A DNA stretch of 64,000 bases from Phymorhynchus buccinoides (taxonomy: Eukaryota; Mollusca; Gastropoda; Neogastropoda; Raphitomidae), in the NCBI GenBank assembly GCA_017654935.2, contig CM065690.1:22052506-22116505 (forward strand), given 5' to 3'. The translations under genes and the position numbers were made by a program. The notes under the pieces are model-generated. The model was not told where the DNA came from, made no database searches, and saw only the letters and a list, made by a program, of their open reading frames with translations. Of this stretch, positions 24,841 through 35,570 are shown in pieces (position 1 is the first letter of the stretch; each line of letters starts with the position of its first letter).

Positions 24841-25963
24841 TACTTGTTAGTTATTTGTTTATATCATTTTTCTCTAATTTTGTTTCCTTTGATGTTTTGT
24901 ATCATCATGCATGTTCATATTACAATTATCTGTTTGCCTTATCGTTTTGTATTAGTCTTGTTTCTGTCTCAAGGACAGATTGTAAGAATAGGCCTGGCCT
25001 AAAATCTCAATCCGTGCGTAATAAAGTTTTCGAGTGTCAAGTGTTTTGTTTAATTAATCTGGAATTATTAACTGTATTCTTTACAACACGTATTTTATAG
25101 ACATCCTCCGTCTTAAAATAACTTAAGTAGCTTTATTTTAGATGTTGAACATTATCATCAAAATCTGATGCCCATGAACTTAAATTCTTTTTTTTTTAAT
25201 CCCAATAAATAGTTATTTTTACAACAACAAAACATTTCAAGTATGAAGACTTTTTGCTTTTTCCTAGGGGAAAACGAAATCGGATTTGATAGTTTTCTTT
25301 CAGGCAAAAAAAACACGAGAGGAAACAAGAATGATTAGGGGCTCAAAAGAAGTAAAAAGTAAAATAGTGAGAACACTATATTATAACTGACGATTTAAAA
25401 TATGAAAAATGGTTAATTTACTATAATAAAAAAGCGTCGCCAGCACAGGTGGACTATTATACCGTTTATTTTGTCTAAATATATACTTTAAAATTACAAC
25501 AATTTCTACATTTTAAAAACAAAAGCACACATGTACAAGCTGTTTTCAGTTCTCTTCGAGAACATTATTCTCCTTTAAAGAATAAAAGAAAGAATGAAGA
25601 AAAATAAACTGCAACAAAAAAGTGTTATGTGTGAACTGAAGACAGGTGGTAGACATGAGCAAAAGGAGAGGAAACATCGCATTCTTTTATCAGATTTCCA
25701 AAAGTCCCATTCAATGTGTAAGCATATATTTTTCAAGGCACTCTCATCTATGTTGATTATACTTCATGCTCTCTGTTTCTGTGCACACACCTCATGTCAT
25801 TTACAGATGCACACACAGATTTGCATTCCATCAGACAAACAAGTTCGTGTTCCAAAATGTTATACTTTACTAATATTCATAATTATGATCCTCTTTTGTA
25901 CATATTTAAAATGTCTTTGTGACACACACACTTAAAATGTCTGTGACACACACACTTAAAATG

Positions 25964-25969
<6 letters not shown>
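24841..25969. other. Intergenic, no gene seen
   Basis: About 1.1 kb of AT-rich sequence. The frame at 25594-25935 has no recognisable domain. CACACTTAAAATGTCT is repeated just before the CA array (25924-25965). Confidence 0.45.
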
Positions 25970-26042
<73 letters not shown>

Positions 26043-26051
26043 GCGCGCGCG
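25970..26051. repeat. (CA)n ending in (CG)n
   Basis: (CA)n of about 70 bp followed by CGCGCGCGCG. Confidence 0.97.
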
Positions 26052-26583
26052 GCGATCACACTACACTGCATAAACGCCTGCTTGCATAGAGAAAATGTAA
26101 GCCGTTGCCATTTCATGTTCGCAAAAAATAATGATAACAAGGCACATTTATTTTTGTTTGAAAGTATCAAAATAATTATATTCCATTGTTATTCAGTCAT
26201 GAAATCAATGGTTTGGAAGATGTCTTTCAGCAGCAATCGAAGTAGAGTTGCAAAATGGCAAGAGCAAAATAACATCATAGAACGGTCGGTTGAAAATATT
26301 CGTTGAAAGGTCAACCATTAGGTGGGTTTTTTTTAATTCTTGCGTTACAAACCACAGTAGAGTTTTAGTCTTGGCCTTCATCATGTGCGTCCACAGCGCA
26401 AACAACTTGTTATAGGCCTTCTGCCAAGCGTCGGGGAGAAAAATCAACAAAACAAGCAAACAAAAGGGTGAAATGTAACATCATAGTGTATCATGAAGAC
26501 TACCCGCTTCTTTTTTCGCTCCTGTAATCACTCATTCCTCTATTCATTCTACAGCCCTCCCCCCTCTTCACCCCCCTCCCTGT
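26052..26583. other. Downstream flank of the Olig-like gene
   Basis: No element recognised. Part may belong to an extended 3' UTR if the polyadenylation signal at 26584-26589 is not the only one used. Confidence 0.4.
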
Positions 26584-26589
26584 TTTATT
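26584..26589 (-). terminator. Candidate polyadenylation signal (AATAAA)
   Basis: TTTATT on the plus strand, i.e. AATAAA on the minus strand, about 70 bp past the stop codon of the Olig-like gene. It is the first canonical hexamer after the stop. Confidence 0.5.
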
Positions 26590-26657
26590 TACACAGTTCA
26601 AAAGGTAATTCAACCCCCAAAGCGTTTTTCCACAGTCTGGGTAAGGGGAGTGAAGCA

Positions 26658-27755
26658 CTATTTTTGTAAAGAAGGAGGAGAGGCCGCGACCAAAGGAAAT
26701 GGAAAGCGCCCCACGTGGCCGGCGGAGAATGGGGCAGCACGCACGGAGTCCATCAGACACTGGTTGCACGAGCAGGGCGCGTGCCATCGCCCGTACAGCA
26801 AAGCACGTGCGTCGTGGGTAAGCATAGCGGCGTGGGGCGAGGGGTGCGCAGCGGGGACCGAGTTCGGCGAGCTGAGAGCCGCCAACGCTGGGGCTGTGGT
26901 GGGGGGAGCCGAGGACTTCCCCGGGGAGCTGGAGGGGGAGAGGTCCCGGGGAGACAGTCTGGACACCACAGTGGGTCCTCCTCCTCCTGCTGCTGCTGCT
27001 GCTGCTGCTCCGTGCAACGGCGTCAACGACAGAGCCAGGGGCATGTGCACGTGTGGAGGCGGAGGATGAGGGGGAAGAGCAGGAGGGTGGGGAGGGTGAG
27101 AACGGGGCGGAGGTGGGTGACTGCCTGCTCCTACAGATTGGGTCACGCTGGCAGAAACGGGTGTCGTAGGAGAGGGGGTAGGGGTGGTGACGGAGCCAGG
27201 AAGACGAGCAGGAAGAGCCCCGCTGGTGCGGCCAGGAGGAGGGTGAGTCTGGTAGATGTCGCTGACCAGCTTCTTCATCTCGTCCAGGGAGTTGTTGAGC
27301 ATCAGGATGTAGTTCCTGGCCAGCAGCAGCGTGGCGATCTTGCTCAGCTTCCTCACCGAGGGCCCGTGAGCGTAGGGCATCACTTCGCGCAGACCGTCCA
27401 GAGCGGAGTTCAGGTCGTGCATGCGACGCCTCTCCCGGCTGTTGATCTTCAGCCTCAGACTCTGCAGCTCCTTCTCGTCCATGCACTTGCTGGCGAGGGA
27501 GGCCTTCTTCTTCAGTTTGGCTGACAGAGACCCACTGTGGTTGTGGTTGTGGCTGCTGTTGCCGCTTCCCACGAGCTTAGTTCCTGGAGAGGTAAGGCAG
27601 GATGGTGAAGGGAGCTGAGCTGGAGAGGAGGAGGAGGATGTGATACTGCCGTGGCTTGTCTGGATGATGTCAGAGTGGAAGTCGTCGTCGCCCTCTGAGT
27701 CCATGTCGTCCACGGAGATTAGCTGGTCCGACACGTCTGAGTCCTGGTCAGTCAT
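26658..27755 (-). CDS. Olig-family bHLH transcription factor
   Basis: 365 residues from the ATG at 27755 ([10 protein letters not shown]). Residues 1-30 are acidic; 35-58 are Ser/Pro-rich. The bHLH domain spans about 99-170: basic region [14 protein letters not shown] with the E-box-contacting Glu and Arg, helix 1, the loop [13 protein letters not shown], and helix 2 [20 protein letters not shown]. The segment [20 protein letters not shown] fits Olig proteins better than the related bHLHE22/23 group, which have [17 protein letters not shown]. After residue 170 comes a Pro/Ser/His-rich region and a seven-Ala tract (near 26990-27015). Near the C-terminus is [10 protein letters not shown], like the Cys-rich motif near the end of Olig proteins. 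Olig factors act in the nucleus as E-box repressors in neural fate, including motor neurons and glia in vertebrates; the role here is inferred. The domain is uninterrupted by introns. It is the only host gene called in the window. A longer frame opens at 27836, but its extra Met lies beyond a good 3' splice site. Confidence 0.93.
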   Translation of the reverse strand: MTDQDSDVSDQLISVDDMDSEGDDDFHSDIIQTSHGSITSSSSSPAQLPSPSCLTSPGTKLVGSGNSSHNHNHSGSLSAKLKKKASLASKCMDEKELQSLRLKINSRERRRMHDLNSALDGLREVMPYAHGPSVRKLSKIATLLLARNYILMLNNSLDEMKKLVSDIYQTHPPPGRTSGALPARLPGSVTTPTPSPTTPVSASVTQSVGAGSHPPPPRSHPPHPPALPPHPPPPHVHMPLALSLTPLHGAAAAAAAGGGGPTVVSRLSPRDLSPSSSPGKSSAPPTTAPALAALSSPNSVPAAHPSPHAAMLTHDARALLYGRWHAPCSCNQCLMDSVRAAPFSAGHVGRFPFPLVAASPPSLQK

Positions 27756-27819
27756 GACGGCTGTGTGTCTGTCTGTCTGTCTGTCTATCCTTGGGGGGGA
27801 CTTTTTCCTGGTCTGGTTT
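27756..27819 (-). other. 5' UTR of the Olig-like gene and putative 3' splice site
   Basis: On the minus strand, TCTTTCCACAG ends at 27820 with a pyrimidine-rich run before AG, so an upstream 5' UTR exon could join at 27819. The 64 bp to the start codon contain a (GACA)n run (plus strand GTCT). The start context is GCCGTCATGA. Confidence 0.5.
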
Positions 27820-27928
27820 CTGTGGAAAGATGACAATGCGTATCATTTAACAAACCATTTGCGTTTCTTGTTGGTGTTTGCCCTTACTCATCGCATTTGC
27901 GCCTGCACACACAACTTGTAGGCCTACG

Positions 27929-28046
<118 letters not shown>

Positions 28047-28524
28047 ACGCACACACACTTAACAACCCAACCACCCACTCATAGAAACATATTTCACACA
28101 CATCCACACGCGCGCGCTTTGACAATATATCATCCCCTTTACACCTCCACCGTTTACTTGTTTTTGACTTTTTTAGTTTGTCTTTTATTTTTTTCACTTA
28201 CATCAGCTATGGTATTATCTGAGATGAAAAGCTTCCGATCAAAGACAGCTTTAAACTCCTTTGACATAATATCAACGTCGTGTATTAAAATGTCATATAC
28301 TGGTACTCATTTCACTGATAAGGTTCTTTAGCCAGTATCTCTTTCCATTTATGAGAAGGTGGAGAATTGTTTTCAAAAATGCTACTGAAATGGAATTTGT
28401 TGTATTGTTGGTGTCGTAAGGATGCAACTGAACATAATCAAAAACCCAAAAGAAAAAATCATGGAAATAGAAAGAACCTCGAGACAGAGGGATACGCAGG
28501 CTGGTACAAGGCTACTGAAAAGTG
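28047..28524. other. Upstream flank, no gene seen
   Basis: No exon or element identified. Confidence 0.4.
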
Positions 28525-28528
28525 TTAG

Positions 28529-28749
28529 CCCCTTGACTTCCACCAACGTATTAGGTACTGATCTGATGACATCACTGATGATATTATCAGATGAAGAGGA
28601 GATAATCTTGATAAGCTGGCTTTTTCTCTGACAGAGTCAAGAGACTTATATCCCAAGACCATTTTGCCAGATTGGCTCTATCGGTTGTCTTTTTTATGGC
28701 ATGATTTACCCGATGGTTTTTTCTTTAATTTTCTTTGGCAGTTAAGGGG
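28529..28749. mobile_element. piggyBac-like MITE family 2, copy 2 (inverted)
   Basis: About 221 bp with ends CCCCTTGACTTCCA and GGCAGTTAAGGGG. The interior matches the 19754-19951 copy in reverse orientation, including TGATGACATC...ATCAGATGAAGAGGA and the GGCATGATTT block. Flanks are TTAG and CTCA, so the TTAA duplication is degraded. Confidence 0.7.
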
Positions 28750-29439
28750 CTCAGGGATGGTATTAAAGAGTTCCTTCCCTTAGTCTAGCGATATGGAAGG
28801 TAGGCCTACTATGACTATGTGCAGTGTTTGCAAAAATTCCTAATTCCAAATTATTTCAATTAACTTTATGGATTAATCCTGCCGTCAATAAAAAAAACAA
28901 TCAAACTCATTCATAATTTCAAATAATTGTTGATAAATAAAAAGATGGCCGCTGGCGCAAAAAAAGTTCGGATTTTTTCTCAAAATTTCTCAACAGAAAT
29001 TTGTGAAAGAACTGGCATTACGGGCAGCATAATTATGATTGGTACTATAGTTTACCTCCACATGGGCCAACATAAAGTCACACATGCATACGTACCCCGA
29101 TGCAAATACAGACACACTAGACACACAAACATGGACGAAAAAAGCATTCACCCCAATTCAAGAATCTCTCGGTCTTGTAATATAAAACTAGGAATAAAAA
29201 AAAAAGTAATGAATAAAACTGAAATAAAATCTCTTAATTTGAATAACACTGCGCAATGGAATAAACATTCACAGGCACGTGCTTGTGTATATGCGCATAT
29301 TTGCGTGCATGCACGTGTGTGCTCGTGCGTGTGTAGGCATATGTGTGTGTGTATGTACGTATGTATGTGTGCATGCGTATATAAATCATATGTTGTGTTC
29401 GTCAGTGTATGTGCTTGTGTGCGCGCGAGCATGGGTATT
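28750..29439. other. Intergenic with mixed GT/GC tract
   Basis: A GT-rich tract with CA/TA steps lies at about 29276-29430. The 198-codon frame at 28927-29523 runs through it and has no recognisable domain; not called. Confidence 0.45.
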
Positions 29440-29520
29440 GATGTGATTTGGTTGAATGTATTTATTGTAAAGCGCCATGATCATCTGGCCTGGAATGTGC
29501 GCTATATAAGCTTTCTTTAT

Positions 29521-29555
<35 letters not shown>

Positions 29556-29575
29556 TTAATAATAATATTATTATT
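29440..29575 (+). mobile_element. SINE-type 3' end with (GTA)n tail
   Basis: TTTATTGTAAAGCGCCATGA, then GAATGTGCGCTATATAAGCTTT and (TTAG)(TAG)n/ATT repeats. The AAAGCGC...GCGCTATATAA 3' block with a short tandem tail is shared with 36846-36921 and 51887-52010. Such tails are known from animal SINEs mobilised by L2-clade elements. The 5' part is not recognisable. Confidence 0.65.
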
Positions 29576-29886
29576 ATCTTTATTATTATATATGAAATTA
29601 CTCCCCTTAATTATGTCCGAACAATTCCTATTACAGTCGCCCAGTTAAAAAACAACATGCCAACTGTGAACTGCATCCTATCCAAGTGATTGTGTTGGTC
29701 AGGCGTGTTCGAATATGACCTTCAGCGAGCAAAAAAAGGCAACTGTTATTCTGGAAACTCGGGCTGGAATTGTTTAGTGGAAATGCATGCCCAAGGGATA
29801 TCCCCACTAACTCGGTCACGAGGAGACTAAGATGTATGGCGTTATGGGTGATTCTCAGAGGCAAACCTATCTCCAAAGCCTCGGTA
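29576..29886. other. Intergenic, no gene seen
   Basis: No gene or element recognised. Confidence 0.4.
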
Positions 29887-30131
29887 TTAAAGACTCACTG
29901 ACGCAACACGATTAAGTCCCTTGGGGGGGGGGGGGGGGGGTTCTGGGTAGCTGTGACCCACATGCAAATGTCCCCAACTTCGAATTAAGGCTGCTCTTTA
30001 AAATGTTTCGTTTTCAATTTGGGGACATTTGTATGGGAGTCAAACCTGGTCGAAACAAGATTTCTTATCAGCTATAAGAGTGAAAATACGTGAAACCCGT
30101 GATTTTGACTCGTGACCTGGTGGGTCTTTAA
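29887..30131. mobile_element. TTAA-bounded MITE family T, copy 1
   Basis: Bounded by TTAAAGACTCACTGACGCA on the left and GGTGGGTCTTTAA on the right (inverted repeat core TTAAAGAC). The inner part contains CTGTGACCCACATGCAAATG and GGGACATTTGTATG, which face each other. The matching inverted copy is at 33260-33496. A poly-G run is at 29922-29940. If TTAA is the duplication, the element may be piggyBac-related. Confidence 0.7.
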
Positions 30132-30961
30132 GAGATAGTGCAAATGTCTCCTCATTCGAGGGTCACAGTCGTTCACAAGTGGCTGAGCTGTTGAGTGAAT
30201 TTCCATTGCTGCATAAAATCATTTATAGTACAGCTCTCGTTCTATTTTACTAGGTAGGTAGGTGTGGGGCTATTTATAGGCCTCTCGGCCCTTTTTACGC
30301 CCCTTCCCAATGAATATGACTTGTGACAAATTGTTTAGTGGTTTGCGTCTCCTTAAACTAAAACTAAATCTTTAAGAGAATGGCTTTATTTATTCACCAA
30401 AATATTTACATTTTGTTTTCAAATTTGGGTTTTGGACTATTTCCCCCATCTAGGGGTTTCCATCAAACAGTGATATCATGAGCAAATAAATCCACACAAT
30501 CCAAGCAAAGGTCCCAAATGAGATACAATTGTTATCAACTCTTACCTGAATCACTGCCTTTGTGTTGGCCAAAACGTCGATGATCTACAATAGAGATGCA
30601 CCACAGCTGACATCAATAAACATAAATCCGCCACGCCTCTTGTTATATTTTTCGCACTGTCTAAAGCGAGCACCGTTTACAACTGTCTTCCGTGGGGTGA
30701 TAAAAGGGGGCAACAGGAAAGGAGAGTGGATTGGCGAGCAGTCCTCTTCAGTGTGTCACCTTGCGGCTGGCAAGCGACAGGCGACAGAAATCAGTTACCC
30801 GTTAAAACCACTGTCATGTCCTCCCTGCCCGATCTTTATAGTCCATCCTCCTCCACCCGGCCCACCCCTACTACTATCCCCCCACCCCCACCCGGTCCCC
30901 TGCAACCCTTTACCCATCCGTGAAGGGAGCAAATCTCTTGAACACCCAGGGTGAGAATCTG

Positions 30962-30963
<2 letters not shown>
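30132..30963. other. Intergenic, no gene seen
   Basis: Ends in a C-rich stretch at about 30840-30920. The frame at 30562-30954 is unsupported. Confidence 0.4.
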
Positions 30964-31042
<79 letters not shown>

Positions 31043-31185
31043 CGCTCTCTCTCTCTCAACGTACATCTGTATCGTTAAAAATTCGGGACTTTCCTGGAGT
31101 TGCACTGCCTCCGGGCATTGCCTCCAGGATCGTTCCCACCATCTTGTGTCTGTTTGAGACCGGAGGACGTTAAACGGATTTTCAT

Positions 31186-31246
<61 letters not shown>
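30964..31246. repeat. (CT)n arrays flanking a piece of repeat R
   Basis: (CT)n at 30964-31056 (with two CG steps) and 31189-31246. Between them, 31075-31178 is a partial copy of dispersed repeat R (CGGGACTTTCCTGGAGTTGC, then GGCATTGCCTCCAG). Confidence 0.9.
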
Positions 31247-31249
<3 letters not shown>

Positions 31250-31261
31250 CTGAATCCTGAA

Positions 31262-31450
31262 GGGGGTAGTACAGGGGCTGGATGGGCGGGGACAGTCATA
31301 GTAGCGCGTGCGCGGACACGTCACTCTGAGCTTGGCGACCAATCAGCGAGGCGAAGTTAATAGACGGAGCTGGAAAGTGGAGACGCATCTGCCAGGCTGG
31401 GAGGACCGAGGAGCAGTTTTGCTGGGACACACTTCGGTGACATTGGAGAA
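31262..31450. promoter_or_regulatory. Candidate CpG-rich promoter
   Basis: CpG-rich compared with its surroundings. Contains a GC box GGGCGGGG (31284-31291), GCGCGTGCGCGG (31303-31314) and a CCAAT box CCAATCAG (31339-31346). It lies about 3.5 kb upstream of the minus-strand Olig-like gene, so it could hold that gene's 5' exon, or be the start of an unseen plus-strand gene. No exon can be joined to it from sequence alone. Confidence 0.35.
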
Positions 31451-32274
31451 GCCCTTAACAAGCTACTTGCCAGTTTAGATACTGGGGAAAAAAGTAACAC
31501 AGGGGTTCTTTTTTTTTTAAACCCACCTCGCTTCATTACTTTCTCTGCCTCTTTTCCCTTCCGTATTCAATTTTCAACTTCAATTCATCACAAGCTGGGA
31601 GTCATAAATTCATGTAAGATACACTGGTGACAATGATCTTTTCTAGCGTGATGTTTATTTCTCTCGAAGTGTAATCAAACTGATTATGTTCATAATTTTC
31701 CACGAAAGGTCGATGAAATGAAAAAGACGTTCTCGCTTTTGAACGCTGCCCAAATTAATTCCAAAATAACCACCGTACCGGAATGTCTTTTGGTTGATGC
31801 CCTGATCCTTCATCGGTTTATATTTACAACTTTCGGTAAGTAGTTTTGTCAAGAGGCCAGAAACAAATGAATGCAAAAGAATAGCATTCGCAGAGGATAC
31901 ATAAAAGTCATTGAACATTAGCCTTAGGATCAACTGAACTTTCAACTTGAGCACAGTTGGAAGGTCGTATTCAAACAGCATACAGTAGTTGAGGAAAACC
32001 ATAAATTATGTTATTTTAAGTTACATTGATTACAAGTGATGAGAGCTTGGGTTTACTTTTGAATGTGTGGTTTCTACTTCTCGTTGATATAGCCTTGGAC
32101 ATACGAGGCACCTTAGTCTACTTTTGGGGGGGAAAAACTCTAAGCCTGTAAAAAGTTGGTTGCGTCAAAAAATGGAGGCGTTCTATCTATCTAAACATCA
32201 AAACAAACGCATGTTTACTGTTTAGTCGCTGTTGTGAAGACAATTGATTGGATATTCTTTTTGATTTATTACAA
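31451..32274. other. Intergenic, no gene seen
   Basis: The frame at 31655-32002 (minus, 115 codons) has no recognisable domain. Confidence 0.4.
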
Positions 32275-32545
32275 AATCTTTCGGATGAGACGATAAACCG
32301 AGGTCTCGTGTGCCCATGCACTTAGCACACGTTAAACCCAGTGGCAACGAAAAAGTTGTCATTTGGTCAAACAGTACCTCCAACCCACCCACCCTTCCCT
32401 TCCTCATCAGCCACACACAAATTGCATGCAAAAACAATTGGGTGGCGCGCCTCTGGCTGCGACGCTCTCTCCAGGTGAGAGCAACCCGAATTTCACAGAG
32501 ACGCCTCTGTGACTATAAAGTACCTAATACATAATACATAAAAGT
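32275..32545 (+). mobile_element. tRNA-SINE family, copy 1 (5'-truncated)
   Basis: Starts at TTTCGGATGAGACGATAAACC and continues through CCATGCACTTAGCACACGTT, GGCAACGAAAAAGTTGTCAT, GCGCCTCTGGCTGCGACGCT, CTCTCCAGGTGAGAG and CTGTGACTATAAAGTACCTA, ending in an AT-rich (ACATAAT)n-like tail. The full-length relative with the tRNA head is at 57399-57765. Confidence 0.85.
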
Positions 32546-33259
32546 CTTACTGTTTCCATCCCCATGCATAGATGTATGCCACAGTGTTTCCTTGTCAGAC
32601 TGTCTTCCTGCAGGTAGCAGATGAAGCATCTGCTATTCTGAAGGGCTGACGAATATATGTTTTACGTCCTCTTGGACTTATAAAAAGTCCATATGGGACA
32701 TTAATTCAAAAAAGCTTTAGTTACAAAAAAATAAGAGGTAAAATCAAAATTGAGATTAGTTAAAATTTATTGCTCTAAGATATGTAATGATCTTATGGGA
32801 CTGTAGATGGTCTTTTTATTTCGTTAGTTATCCATGCCTCAATCGTGATTATCAATTATGAGCTTGCCTCCTCCCGGAATTAAAATTTTCAGGGCCACGA
32901 GTTAAAAAAACCACTCGATATAATGAAGTACAAATCGAAAATAGGCCATTATTGTTGAAAATTAAAGATATTTTGTATGTATTTACAGTTAAACATCTTT
33001 ATTGTTAAAAAGATCCAATATTAGATGCCTAAACAAATGACGACTCGATTATCAAGGGTCCCTATGTACATTATTTGTTTGTTTTTTCTGAAGGGCTGGG
33101 CTGAAGTTCGTTTATAATGGAGATGCCTTGCCCAGAGAACATCCCCACTCTCTAGGACAAACGGACTTGAGGGTAGCTGGGCGTTGGGGAAGGTCCCCAA
33201 AGGTTAGCTATTCTAATTCTTTTGGCTGCAACACCAGTAAGAGCCAGTGTAAATGCCTC
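32546..33259. other. Intergenic with a fragment of repeat R
   Basis: A fragment of repeat R (TTTTACGTCCTCTTGG ... CATATGGGACATT) lies at about 32658-32702. No gene recognised. Confidence 0.5.
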
Positions 33260-33496
33260 TTAAAGACCCACCAGGTCACGTGTCAAAATCACGGGGTTTC
33301 ACGGGGTTTCCCTCGTATAGCTGGTAAGAAATCTTGTTTTGACCAGGTTTGACTCCCATGCAAATATCCCCAAATTGAAAACAAAACATAATTTTAAAGA
33401 GCAGCTTCAATTTGAAGTTGTGGACATTTGTATGTGGGTCACAGCTACCTAGAAAAAAACAAGGGACTTAACCGTGGTGCGTCAGTGTGTCTTTAA
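33260..33496. mobile_element. TTAA-bounded MITE family T, copy 2 (inverted)
   Basis: Begins TTAAAGACCCACCAGGTCAC and ends GTGCGTCAGTGTGTCTTTAA. The interior is the reverse orientation of the 29887-30131 copy, including GACTCCCATGCAAATATCCC and GTGGACATTTGTATGTGGGT. The following Harbinger-like element starts at its last bases. Confidence 0.72.
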
Positions 33497-33832
33497 GGGC
33501 CTGCAACATTGAATACGATTCGATTCAATACGATCCGATTTTGACATTTGTGAGGCATGCATGGTTGACGTGAAATTCTATTGTTTAAATAAATCTGATG
33601 AAATCCTTCTACTAGTTATGTTCACTATATTTATGCACGAATCTAATAAAATATATTATTTTTGTATCGGACATTTTATTCAATTCGTCCATTGCGATCT
33701 ATATGAATAATAGTGAACGAAAACAGTAGAGTTATATTTAGACGGAAGTATTTCACGGTGAACAAATGATTCACATACATCGTCACAATCGTATCGTTTT
33801 GGGGTCAAATCGTATGCAGTGTGGCTGGGCCT
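33496..33832. mobile_element. TTA-flanked Harbinger-like MITE
   Basis: 337 bp starting AGGGCC and ending GGGCCT, with inverted TACGATTCGATTC (33515-33527) and CAATCGTATCG (33786-33796) blocks near the ends and GTGTGGCTGGGCC at the right. Flanked by TTA at 33493-33495 and 33833-33835. End structure matches 39454-39608, though the interior is longer. Confidence 0.72.
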
Positions 33833-34140
33833 TTAGTTTGACAAAAGACTAAGCTCTGCCACTATTTTCTTTTACTGCAGAAAATCATTTATTGTTCTCT
33901 TTCGTGTGGGAAACATAGTTTATTTTTCTTTAATTGAATATTCGCTCCTTTAGTCCGAGACCAGTCTCCGATCTTGACGACTAGAATGAATCGGAAACAG
34001 AAAAGCTCGGTAGAACAATAAACCAGCCCCGCTAACTCATCTCATGTATCTTACAGATTTGGTCCAAAATCAATGATAAGATGCTATGTATCTATGTTGT
34101 TCTAATGGTTTATCATTCCATTGCTTCTGATGACACTGAG
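33833..34140. other. Intergenic, no gene seen
   Basis: No gene or element recognised. Confidence 0.4.
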
Positions 34141-34169
34141 TTTTGTAGAGTGGCACATTGGTAACGCGT

Positions 34170-34200
<31 letters not shown>

Positions 34201-34700
34201 ATGTACCCATGCACTTAGCACACGTTAATCCTAGTGGCAACGAAAAAGTTGTCATTTGGTCCAAATTTACCACCCACAGTAGCTTTTCTCAGCTCCTTTC
34301 AGTTCATGCCTTTTGTTAACACTCGTCACCAGCATAAACCAATGTAAAGTGTTTTATCCATTAGGCTTACATTGTTTTGTGGTGGCATACCACTTGTAAG
34401 GTCTTTTCCTATCCCTAACCAAAATCAATGATAAGAACATTTGCCTTTGTTAAAAGAAATAACTTGAAACCAATAGCTCTCTGTGTAAAAACTGAAAGGA
34501 GCTAGAATGAGGGGAATTAGTGTACTGTGCACCACCACCATTCCTCATCAGTCACACAAAAATCGCATGCAAAAAAAAGGGGGGGGGGGGGGGGGGTTGC
34601 GCGCCTCTGGCTGCGACACGCTCTCCAGGTGGGAGCAACCCGAATTTCACAGAGACGCATCTGTGACTATAAAATACCTAATACTTAATAATACATTGTT
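34141..34700 (+). mobile_element. tRNA-SINE family, copy 2, split by an insertion
   Basis: The left part (about 34148-34274) has a tRNA-like GGCACATTGGTAACGCGTTC head, then the SINE body to GGTCCAAATTTACCACC. The body resumes at about 34541 (TTCCTCATCAGTCACAC) through a G-run at 34578-34597 to GTGACTATAAAATACCTA at about 34662-34679. The SINE is therefore interrupted by the 34275-34529 insertion. Confidence 0.8.
34275..34529. mobile_element. 255-bp MITE-like insertion in a SINE
   Basis: Ends CACAGTA and TACTGTG are inverted. A second, exact 14-bp inverted block AGCTCCTTTCAGTT (34291-34304) and AACTGAAAGGAGCT (34490-34503) lies inside. It interrupts the SINE between ACCACC on the left and CACCACCACC on the right, so a short C/A-rich duplication is possible but ambiguous. 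No coding capacity. Superfamily not assignable. Confidence 0.6.
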
Positions 34701-34885
34701 ATTCACAGACATAATACGTTTTACTTCTCTGTTCGTTGAAATAATTATGTTTAGATCCGTGATATTCTTTCTAAGTCATTCACTTTTCAAAGACCCGTGC
34801 AAGATACTATGACAGACGAATGGGAAAGTTGAACCGGTCAGATTCTGATTAGCAAGCCTCACCCCTGTACCCATAATTCTAGCAC

Positions 34886-35000
34886 TTTATCATCTTAAAG
34901 TGTCATTATTTGTTCCAAAACATAATACCTTATCATCTTAAAGTGTCGTTATTTGTTCCAAAACATAATACCTTATCATCTTAAAGTGTCATTTTTTTTA
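34886..35000. repeat. 43-bp tandem repeat, about 2.6 copies
   Basis: The unit contains ATCATCTTAAAGTGTC and TTGTTCCAAAACATAAT. The word CATC recurs at 34891, 34934 and 34977, giving an exact 43-bp period. Confidence 0.9.
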
Positions 35001-35344
35001 ACATAGTAGAGTTTTTCCATACTGGTCTAAACAAATGCATTCCAAAGTAAGCAATAAAACAGCAACATTGTACATAGGAGTACAAGTAGCAACATTCGCC
35101 GGGTTCACATTAGACGCGTAAGTTCCGTACGGAAAACCCTAAATTAAATAAGTGGAAGAAAGAAGGATACAAGTTTACGCATATAGCGGAAATTCAGACA
35201 CGTGCGCAAATCTTTCCCCTTCTTTGTTTCATTTATTCATGGATTGCGCACGGGTTTCCGCATAGAATATCCGCTTATGTGTGTACACGGCCTTAGCCTA
35301 TAGAGTGCAATGTAAACAGTAGTATTCGTTGATGTCTGTTTAAA

Positions 35345-35570
35345 CCCTTTCAACGCTAGCCATTCCTCAGCCAACATTTACTTGGGTAGAGAACAAAATT
35401 CGTCTGGAATACTGGGGATTCCTCTGTGACATGCCTAAAATAGGACCTATCCTTACCCCCCAAAATTAAGAACAATAGGTCACTGGATACCAGACCCTCA
35501 TTTGATGCCTTTTAGTAACATGGGTGTTGAATCATTGTGGTGCCAAGAGGCGACATTGGCGATGAAAGGG
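35345..35570. mobile_element. piggyBac-like MITE family 1, copy 3
   Basis: 226 bp with ends CCCTTTCAACGC and GATGAAAGGG. The interior is in the same orientation as copy 2 (CCTATCCTTACCCCCCAAAA, GATGCCTTTTAGTAACATGG, GCGACATTGGCG). Flanks TTTAAA and TTTTAAA are consistent with a mutated TTAA duplication. It is the most diverged of the four copies. Confidence 0.82.

Noticed and set aside
26500..27524. Long frames in the other reading frames over the Olig-like gene
   Set aside because: They are shadow frames of the GC-rich bHLH coding sequence.
27756..27836. Longer Olig-like protein starting at 27836
   Set aside because: The extra residues lie across a good 3' splice site (27820), include a GACA simple repeat and do not resemble family N-termini.
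28927..29523. 198-codon plus-strand frame as a gene
   Set aside because: It runs through a GT/GC simple repeat and into a SINE-type 3' end, with no recognisable domain.
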